Source: Ignavibacteriota bacterium (GTDB lineage Bacteria; Bacteroidota; UBA10030; UBA6906). Taken from it: a stretch of DNA of 7,043 nt. Location: the NCBI GenBank assembly GCA_003161755.1, contig PMNP01000071.1:1-7043 (forward strand), written 5' to 3'. Positions 1 to 4,779 of the stretch are shown one piece after another. A program made the translations under genes and the position numbers. The notes beneath the pieces were generated by a model. The model searched no databases, was not told the origin of the DNA, and was given only the letters and a program-made list of their open reading frames with translations. Every line of letters begins with the position of its first letter. The stretch's first letter is position 1.

Positions 1-195
1 TTCGTGGGCACGACAGGTCTTTCCACAGGCCCGCACCTGCACTTCAGCGTGGTCAAGAACGGCCAGTACATCGATCCCGACAAGCTGTCCGTTCAGCGCG
101 AGGCCGGACCGGCCAATCGCGTCGCCTACCTGGAAGCCATCCGGTCGCGCGTTGCGATTCTCAAATCGCTGCCGCCGGTCGTGGCCAAGAACTAG
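1..195 (+). CDS. M23-family metallopeptidase (LytM/peptidoglycan endopeptidase type), C-terminal fragment
   Basis: The frame is already open at base 1, so only the last 64 codons are present. The fragment begins inside the hallmark C-terminal motif of M23 zinc peptidases: GLSTGPHLHF (residues 6-15 of the fragment), whose HLH supplies a catalytic histidine and a zinc ligand. It is followed by the usual strand and NGxxIDP stretch (KNGQYIDPDKL). Family members cut peptide cross-bridges of peptidoglycan in the periplasm, or act as inactive activators of amidases; the zinc site here is intact as far as it can be seen. A tail of about 35 residues follows the domain, with a probable helix (residues 38-55). 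Signal peptide, any coiled coil and the first zinc motif lie upstream of the window. The TAG stop overlaps the stop of the convergent pssA gene. The family call is firm; the precise substrate and role cannot be told. Confidence 0.9.
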   Translation, partial: FVGTTGLSTGPHLHFSVVKNGQYIDPDKLSVQREAGPANRVAYLEAIRSRVAILKSLPPVVAKN

Positions 196-1184
196 CGCGT
201 CGGATGGACCAACGGGTCCGTCGGTGTCTCGTCGTTTGAATCCTGCGCATCTTGCACCTTCGGCGCCGGTTGCTTGTCCTGGGGTTCGTCGTCGAAGGCG
301 CCCAGCTCGCGCAGTACGTCTTCGTCGGGAACCGGGGGTAATTCGGGAACCAGCGGTTGTTTGGCGCTGCGTTCTTGTGCGCGTCGGCGGCGGTAGAACA
401 GGACTTCCTCGGCCAGGCCCAGAACGATGTAGGCCAGCACCAGGAACAGAAAAATGAAAGCCTTGGCGAAGCCAGCCAGCAGCCAAGTGGCGCAAGCGCC
501 GCCGATGAGCAACACCACACCCACGGTCTTCACGGTCAGGCGCAGCTCTTTGAACGAGCGGAAGCGCACGCGCGACACCATGAGGAAGGACAAGATCAGC
601 ACGATGACGGCCGTGGAGGTTTCGCTGACCAGCTGGTACTCGCCGCTGTTGTGGCTGACGATGACCATGAACACCAGCAGGCTGGCCGCAGGCGGGATGG
701 GCAACCCCAGGGTGAATTTGCCTGGCTTCTTGTGCCCCGAGGTTTCGTCGCGCCGCGAGAGTACGTTGAATCGGGCCAGGCGCATGGCGCCCGCGCAGAC
801 GAAAAGGCCAGCGACGAAAATACCGGTGAAGCCAAAGTCGGTCAGACCCCATTTGTACACAAGCAAGGCCGGGGCGGCGCCGAAGGTGATGACGTCGGCC
901 AGCGAATCGAGGTCGCGGCCGAGGTCGGTTTGCGTCTTGGTCAGGCGGGCGACCCGGCCGTCGAAGGTGTCGAAGAACAAGCCAAAGCAAATGGCCAGCC
1001 CCGCAAGATAGAGGTCTTCCCCGCTGCGGCCAGAGGCACTTAGCGCAAGCGAGGCGAACCCACACAGGACAGACGAGAGTGTAAAAAGGTTCGGAAGGAT
1101 GTAGTAGGTCTTCCGGAAATCCACGGCGAGAGGATACCATGTCGGCGTGTCTTTCTTCAGAGCCGCTTTCACTGTTTTGTTCAT
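192..1184 (-). CDS. pssA: CDP-diacylglycerol--serine O-phosphatidyltransferase
   Basis: This integral membrane enzyme joins CDP-diacylglycerol and L-serine to give phosphatidylserine and CMP, the first committed step to phosphatidylethanolamine. The CDP-alcohol phosphotransferase signature DxxDGxxARx8GxxxDxxxD is complete: with the start given here, D72, D75, G76, A79, R80, G89, D93 and D97. The assignment to serine rather than glycerol phosphate rests on the N-terminal ILPNLFTLSSVLCGF stretch, MRLARFN (about 134-140) and the GLPIPPAA segment. Several hydrophobic helices follow, and after a basic FYRRRR stop-transfer sequence comes a tail of about 60 residues rich in acidic residues and proline, longer than in minimal PssA proteins. 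The start is uncertain. ATG at 1184 (330 aa) overlaps divergent plsC by 38 bases. GTG at 1124 (310 aa) would avoid overlap and begin directly at DFRKTYYILPN. ATG at 1199 has a GGAG 10 bases upstream. None has a decisive ribosome binding site. Its stop shares CTAG with the convergent peptidase gene. Confidence 0.92.
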   Translation of the reverse strand: MNKTVKAALKKDTPTWYPLAVDFRKTYYILPNLFTLSSVLCGFASLALSASGRSGEDLYLAGLAICFGLFFDTFDGRVARLTKTQTDLGRDLDSLADVITFGAAPALLVYKWGLTDFGFTGIFVAGLFVCAGAMRLARFNVLSRRDETSGHKKPGKFTLGLPIPPAASLLVFMVIVSHNSGEYQLVSETSTAVIVLILSFLMVSRVRFRSFKELRLTVKTVGVVLLIGGACATWLLAGFAKAFIFLFLVLAYIVLGLAEEVLFYRRRRAQERSAKQPLVPELPPVPDEDVLRELGAFDDEPQDKQPAPKVQDAQDSNDETPTDPLVHPTR

Positions 1185-1881
1185 CGCCGTGGCCACCATC
1201 CTGGGAAGTCTCCTGGGATTGGCATTGCGCCTCGTGGACAGCAGTGGGGATCGCGTCCTGGATTTGGCGCGTGCCTGGTCGGGATGGGTAACGACCTTCG
1301 CGGGTGTGAAGATTGTGGTCGAGAATCGTGGCAACCTCGTTCCCGACCAGCCCTACGTGTTCATGGCCAACCACGCCTCGTCGCTCGACATCTGGGCGGT
1401 GTTCGTGGCCATTCCGCGCCGCATTCGCTTGATTGCGAAAAAGCAGCTGGCGCGCATCCCGTTTTTTGGCTGGGTGATGTGGGCCGGTCGTTTCATCTTC
1501 ATCGATCGGAAGAATGGCGTCGCCGCCCGGCGAAGCATCGAGGTGGCGGGCCAGCGCATCCACGACGGCGTTTCGGTCCTGCTCTTTCCCGAGGGCACGC
1601 GCACCCGCGACGGCAGCCTGGGCCCCTTCAAGAAGGGCGGCTTTCACCTGGCGGTGAAGGCCGGGGTTCCCATCGTGCCGGTGGCGCTGCGAGGAACGCG
1701 CGAACTCATGCCGCGCGGAAGCCTTCTTCTTCGCAGCGGCTCGATGAAGGTAATCGTCGGCGAGCCCATCGCCACCCTTGGCCTCTCTGACGAGGATCGG
1801 GCCAACCTTGGCGAGCGCGTCCGCGGCGTGGTCGAGGCCATGCTGCGCGAGGGGACGGGAACTTCACCACAGAGACACTGA
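1147..1881 (+). CDS. plsC: 1-acyl-sn-glycerol-3-phosphate acyltransferase (PlsC/AGPAT family)
   Basis: The enzyme acylates the sn-2 position of lysophosphatidate to make phosphatidate, using acyl-ACP or acyl-CoA, at the inner face of the cytoplasmic membrane. All four family blocks are seen: the catalytic NHxxxxD box with H76 and D81, GRFIFIDR (114-121), substrate-binding FPEGTR (147-152) and VPIVPVAL (174-181). A hydrophobic N-terminal anchor (about 4-30) precedes the catalytic domain, and 244 residues is normal for the family. GTG at 1147 is the only start that keeps the full anchor in this frame; the frame is closed by a stop at 1105 upstream and holds no ATG between. AGAGGA at 1129-1134 could be the ribosome binding site but is 12 bases away. 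The last five codons (SPQRH) and the stop lie inside the palindromic repeat that follows, so the original C-terminus may have been altered. It is divergent from pssA, with which it shares the phospholipid pathway. Acting on another lysophospholipid or lipid A-like substrate cannot be excluded. Confidence 0.93.
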   Translation: MSFFRAAFTVLFIAVATILGSLLGLALRLVDSSGDRVLDLARAWSGWVTTFAGVKIVVENRGNLVPDQPYVFMANHASSLDIWAVFVAIPRRIRLIAKKQLARIPFFGWVMWAGRFIFIDRKNGVAARRSIEVAGQRIHDGVSVLLFPEGTRTRDGSLGPFKKGGFHLAVKAGVPIVPVALRGTRELMPRGSLLLRSGSMKVIVGEPIATLGLSDEDRANLGERVRGVVEAMLREGTGTSPQRH

Positions 1882-1978
1882 GAGCGCAGAGTTGGAGAAG
1901 AAATGGTTTCCGTATCCTTGTGATCCGAACCCCTTCTTCCTTCGCAACCTCTGTGCTCTCTGCGCTCTCTGTGGTGAA
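1863..1978. repeat. Imperfect palindromic intergenic repeat (TTCACCACAGAGA family)
   Basis: The left arm starts TTCACCACAGAGA (1863-1875) and the right arm ends with its exact reverse complement (1966-1978). Inward, both arms carry CAGAG/GAGAGCG-type units: GAGAGCGCAGAG ends the left arm at 1891, and a CTCTGTG...CTCTCTGCGCTC series makes up 1949-1967. Complementarity continues imperfectly: GTTGGAGAAGAA (1891-1902) against TTCTTCCTTCGCAAC (1934-1948), and GGTTTCCGTATC against GATCCGAACC, around a tip near 1915-1922. The whole could form one long hairpin. I recognise the arm sequence as a type of dispersed repeat that recurs in many environmental bacterial genomes and gives spurious ORFs with HRDTE and LCALC peptides; that is from memory. 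It fills the gap between the convergent genes plsC and truA exactly, donates the end of plsC, and ends six bases before the truA stop codon. It could serve as a bidirectional terminator, but neither arm ends in a clear T-run. Confidence 0.8.
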
Positions 1979-1983
1979 AAATC

Positions 1984-2721
1984 CTAATAGATCACACGCA
2001 CCAAGCTTAGCCCGCAGGCGGGTGCCGTCACGCCGGCTTGGGTGCGGTCGCCGCTGGTCAGCAGGGCTTCGACCTCGGCCGGGGTCATCTTGCCTTTTCC
2101 GACTGCGACCAAGGTGCCGGCCAGGATGCGCACCATGTTGCGCAGGAAAGCCGTGCCTTCCACCTCGAACGACAGCAGGGCCCCTTCTCGGCGCACGTCG
2201 AAGCGGCGGATGATGCGCACGGTGTTCAGGCGGTCGCAATCCGAGGACCGGAACGAGCGAAAGTCATGTTCGCCGATGAGTCGCGCCGCCGCTTCGCGCA
2301 TGGCGTGCGTGTCGAGCGGATCGTAGACGTGCCACACGCGCCGGGCGTGCTGGGGCGAGCGCACGGGATGATTCCAAACGTGGTAGCGGTAGATCTTCCC
2401 GCGGGCGTCGTGGCGGGCATTGAATCCCGCCGGCATGTCGGTCACTTCCAGCACGGCGATCGCAGGCGGCACGTGCGTGTTGATTCCGCGCAGAAATCCC
2501 AGCGTGGGGATGCGCGAGGCGACCTCGACGCTAGCCACCTGGCCCTCGGCGTGCACGCCAGCGTCGGTGCGGCCGGCTCCCTGGAATTCCATCTGGGTGG
2601 TCTTGAGGACTTCTTGCAGCACACGGAGAATTTCGCCCTGTACGGTGCGGGCATTCGTCTGCACCTGCCAGCCGGAATACCGGGTGCCTTCATATTCGAT
2701 ATGGACTTTGAACCGGGCCAT
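1984..2721 (-). CDS. truA: tRNA pseudouridine(38-40) synthase TruA
   Basis: TruA isomerises uridines 38, 39 and 40 in the anticodon arm of many tRNAs to pseudouridine, in the cytoplasm and without a cofactor. The 245-residue length is typical. Motifs occur in the expected order: N-terminal YEGTRYSGWQVQ (10-21), the catalytic loop GRTDAGVHA with nucleophile D53, the YRYHV strand with the conserved tyrosine near 111-113, FRSFRSS (154-160), FLRNMVRILAGTLVAVGKGK (192-211) and the C-terminal TAPACGLSL (232-240). Nothing is missing, so it should be active. Its ATG overlaps the stop of the upstream lipoprotein gene as TAATG and has no evident ribosome binding site of its own, so translation probably depends on termination-reinitiation from that gene. 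The 3' end converges on plsC across the palindromic repeat, with the stop codon just outside it. G+C is high, as in the genes to its left. Confidence 0.96.
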   Translation of the reverse strand: MARFKVHIEYEGTRYSGWQVQTNARTVQGEILRVLQEVLKTTQMEFQGAGRTDAGVHAEGQVASVEVASRIPTLGFLRGINTHVPPAIAVLEVTDMPAGFNARHDARGKIYRYHVWNHPVRSPQHARRVWHVYDPLDTHAMREAAARLIGEHDFRSFRSSDCDRLNTVRIIRRFDVRREGALLSFEVEGTAFLRNMVRILAGTLVAVGKGKMTPAEVEALLTSGDRTQAGVTAPACGLSLVRVIY

Positions 2722-3215
2722 TAATGGTGGTGTGCCGGGATTCCCGTCTTGGACGATGCCACTGGCGCTTCATGCGCGTGTACCGACCGAGAAGCGTCGG
2801 CAAGAGCCGAGTCCGTCTCGACGGCCACTTGTTGCAAGGCGTCAAATTCCGTTTTCATCTCCGCCATCGCCTGGTCGTGCTTGATGCCTTCATTGTACGG
2901 CCGATAGGCCGCCATCCATGATTCCATGGCTTCGCGGGAAGAGGTGAGCCGGTCACGCGCGGAGATCAGGTCGGATTTTGGTTGTTGCGCCACCTCTTTT
3001 TGGTGTGCGGCTGCAAGGGAGTCATACCGCGCCAACGACGCCTCCACACTGTCGATCATTTCGTCCACGTCGGCGAGTTTCGCCATCTGCGCATGGTGCC
3101 CTTTCGAAATCTGCTCGTTCAGATCGGTCTCCATTTTCTTTTGTTCATCGGATTTGCCGCAGCCGACAACAATCAGGCCAACCGACAAAAAAACGAACAG
3201 GCAGAAGTGTCTCAT
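2721..3215 (-). CDS. Predicted small helical lipoprotein, function unknown
   Basis: I do not recognise a named family. The 164-residue product starts with a basic residue, a hydrophobic stretch and the lipobox VVGC, with the lipidated cysteine at C19, so it is a predicted lipoprotein. After lipidation the next residues are GKSDEQ; there is no aspartate at +2, so the outer membrane is the likely destination. The mature part is charged and helical: about 22-70 and 80-140 look like long amphipathic helices, possibly a helical hairpin or coiled coil. A motif ESWMAAYRPYNEGIKH near 96-111 faintly recalls small lipoproteins of Bacteroidota-like bacteria (weak impression). Histidines cluster at GHH, VHAHE and the very end (HHH), which might bind metal; this is only inference. 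ATG at 3215 is preferred over in-frame TTG at 3221 because GAGGGG lies six bases upstream of it. The gene heads an operon with truA (TAATG overlap). Confidence 0.82.
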   Translation of the reverse strand: MRHFCLFVFLSVGLIVVGCGKSDEQKKMETDLNEQISKGHHAQMAKLADVDEMIDSVEASLARYDSLAAAHQKEVAQQPKSDLISARDRLTSSREAMESWMAAYRPYNEGIKHDQAMAEMKTEFDALQQVAVETDSALADASRSVHAHEAPVASSKTGIPAHHH

Positions 3216-3221
3216 GACCAA

Positions 3222-3227
3222 CCCCTC
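3222..3227 (-). promoter_or_regulatory. Shine-Dalgarno site of the lipoprotein gene
   Basis: On the minus strand the sequence reads GAGGGG, six bases before ATG at 3215. This decides the start: the alternative TTG at 3221 would abut the motif and could not use it. Confidence 0.7.
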
Positions 3228-3262
3228 AATCGTTATTGATTGATTGTCGAAATCTCACGAAA

Positions 3263-3291
3263 AATATAAGGGGATTTGACGGCAAGTCCAA
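3263..3291 (-). promoter_or_regulatory. Predicted sigma-70-like promoter for the lipoprotein-truA operon
   Basis: On the minus strand TTGGAC (3291-3286) is followed after exactly 17 bases by TATATT (3268-3263). These match the consensus boxes TTGACA and TATAAT at four and five of six positions. Transcription would begin near 3256, giving a leader of about 40 bases before the lipoprotein ATG. The leader contains three tandem ATTG units on the plus strand (3235-3246). The site is prediction only; if the organism uses a Bacteroidota-type primary sigma factor, this consensus would not apply. Confidence 0.45.
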
Positions 3292-3442
3292 TGGAATTCG
3301 ACAGAGGAAAGGGAGAAAAAAGCCTCACACAGCGAAGAATCATCCCGCTTGTTTTCCATTGGTTGTTTTCTTAAGCTAGGGTGAGTTGAATCGCATGTTG
3401 CTTGGTCGGGTTTTGCAGCGGTCATAAACAAACAGGATCCCC

Positions 3443-4699
3443 ATGAACCTCAATCCTGGTCAACGCGACACATTGGTTTCTGTCAGTTGTGCCTTCTTCT
3501 TTGTTGTCCTCTTGCGGATCTTTACCCCCATAGCCGCTCCTTTATATGATGCGCGGCAGTATCTTGGAATGGCCATTTCCGGGTTGGGATCTGATGCACC
3601 GTTAGCAGCGCCATTTGCCTACAGGCCGGCCGTCTCGCTGGTCGCGCGATGTCTTATCATTCTTACCCATGTATCGTTGGGACAGGCGTTTACGTTGCTC
3701 GTTTTGGCCTCCTCCTACATCACCCTGGTGCTCTCGTACAACCTTGCGCGAACGCAGGGGGTTTCCAGATTTCTTTCGGGATACATCGTCTTCCTTCTGG
3801 CCGCATCACTGTTTGTGGTGCGCTATTCACTCTACGCGCCTTTCCTGGTGGATGCCGAAGCCCAGGTTCTATCGTTTGCGGCTTTTTACTGCGTCATTCG
3901 CGGCAAAGAAAAACTGGCGGTGGTTCTTTCGTTACCCGGCCTTTTTTTTGGAGAATTCCTAATTGTCCCGCTCATCATCATCGCGGTAATGGCTTTGCGC
4001 CGCTATCGGGTCAAACACGAACCGGGCCAACTCTGGTGGGGCATAGGGACGATTGCTGTTCTCCTCGCCACAGTTGCTCTTCCCAGGATCCTTATCCCCA
4101 TCCACGCGGTGTATGGAGCCAATCTCGTCACGGAATCTCCAGTTTCCGATCGTTTGCTCTTTCTGGAGAGTATCCGGCTGTTTGCTATAAATCTGTTCGA
4201 TGTTCGGCAGGTCGTGAATATTGTTCTAGCCTTCCTTTCGTTCTGGCTTCCTGTGCTGGTTCTCCTTTCGCGCCGTCGGTGGGAATTAGTTGCGACAGTC
4301 GCGGAGCCCGATCGATCAGTCCTGATACTCTGGGTGATTCTCGTTGCGTCGCTCACGTTTCTCGGCAATACGAACAGCATGATTTTCGTTACCTATACGG
4401 CGCCAGTGGTGGTATATGTATTGTCGCAAATGGTACGTGCCGGATCCGTCTCCGTTGTGGAACTTGTCTACCTCGCAATCGTCACTGTCATCTTCAATCG
4501 TGCCTTTCTGCCGCTCGGAACGCCTGGCGGCGACCCCCTGGCAGGGATTCGTTTTTATGGCGGATACTGGAATCGCATCGATACCGTTACCCTTTGGCGA
4601 TTCGGAGAAATTATCGTCTGGGTTGGTGGAGGAATGCTCCTGAGGAAAATTCTCAACATGACCAAAACAGTCGCAGAACCGGCTCCTCAACCCCAATAA
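3443..4699 (+). CDS. Polytopic integral membrane protein of unknown function (GT-C glycosyltransferase-like layout)
   Basis: The 418-residue product is strongly hydrophobic, with roughly ten membrane segments (about 11-30, 70-98, 110-126, 140-187 as more than one, 200-220, 257-276, 292-308, 312-330, 337-353 and 385-402). Between the first and second segments is a polar loop with YDARQYLGMA (35-44) and PFAYRPAVSLVAR (57-69). An acidic residue after the first helix and an aromatic-Arg-Pro motif at the start of the next are features I associate with uncharacterised GT-C-like membrane proteins; E171 in the GEFLIVPL segment fits the same picture. GT-C enzymes move sugars from polyprenyl phosphates on the periplasmic side, but no catalytic assignment can be made here. 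The C-terminus (KTVAEPAPQPQ) is short and soluble. ATG at 3443 has AGGA at 3434-3437, five bases upstream. No clear promoter or intrinsic terminator is seen. G+C is well below that of truA and plsC. Co-transcription with the downstream receptor gene (80-base gap) is possible. Confidence 0.85.
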   Translation: MNLNPGQRDTLVSVSCAFFFVVLLRIFTPIAAPLYDARQYLGMAISGLGSDAPLAAPFAYRPAVSLVARCLIILTHVSLGQAFTLLVLASSYITLVLSYNLARTQGVSRFLSGYIVFLLAASLFVVRYSLYAPFLVDAEAQVLSFAAFYCVIRGKEKLAVVLSLPGLFFGEFLIVPLIIIAVMALRRYRVKHEPGQLWWGIGTIAVLLATVALPRILIPIHAVYGANLVTESPVSDRLLFLESIRLFAINLFDVRQVVNIVLAFLSFWLPVLVLLSRRRWELVATVAEPDRSVLILWVILVASLTFLGNTNSMIFVTYTAPVVVYVLSQMVRAGSVSVVELVYLAIVTVIFNRAFLPLGTPGGDPLAGIRFYGGYWNRIDTVTLWRFGEIIVWVGGGMLLRKILNMTKTVAEPAPQPQ

Positions 4700-4739
4700 G
4701 AAGCCACTAGTGACGACGAATCGCGTCCTTCCGTTAAAC

Positions 4740-4772
4740 TCCCGGGCCTTTGGATTGGTCTAATACCCGGGA
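4740..4772 (+). promoter_or_regulatory. Inverted repeat enclosing the probable ribosome binding site of the outer-membrane receptor gene
   Basis: TCCCGGG (4740-4746) and CCCGGGA (4766-4772) are perfect seven-base inverted copies separated by 19 bases. The right arm contains GGGA (4769-4772), the only Shine-Dalgarno-like sequence near the ATG at 4780 (seven bases away). Folding would hide it. No T-run follows, so a terminator is less likely. Each arm contains the self-complementary CCCGGG, so binding by a dimeric protein is an alternative. Confidence 0.4.
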
Positions 4773-4779
4773 ATTCTTC

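Noticed and set aside
357..1043. Long open frame (228 codons) on the plus strand
   Set aside because: It lies wholly antisense to pssA, which has a complete enzyme signature. The predicted peptide is Ala/Gln/His-rich with no recognisable motif, as expected from the reverse of a GC-rich gene.
1139..1291. ATG at 1139 with AGAGGA four bases upstream, opening a frame of about 50 codons
   Set aside because: The ribosome-binding context is good, but the frame differs from plsC, ends after about 50 codons and gives a Trp/Ser/Pro-rich peptide without a domain; plsC from GTG 1147 explains the region.
1778..1987. Small frame with HRDTESAELEKK and RNLCALCALCGEKS
   Set aside because: This is the translation of the palindromic repeat plus the antisense-frame end of plsC; such peptides are artefacts of the repeat, not proteins.
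2038..2724. 228-codon plus-strand frame
   Set aside because: It is antisense to the intact truA gene and has no independent support.
3649..4710. 353-codon plus-strand frame overlapping the membrane protein
   Set aside because: It is an alternative frame of the membrane-protein gene, with a Ser/Arg/Pro/Cys-rich peptide and no membrane segments or domain. The 418-residue frame starts with a proper ribosome binding site.
4734..4764. Possible promoter TTAAAC / TCTAAT before the receptor
   Set aside because: The spacing is 19 bases, both boxes are weak and they overlap the inverted repeat; not good enough to annotate.
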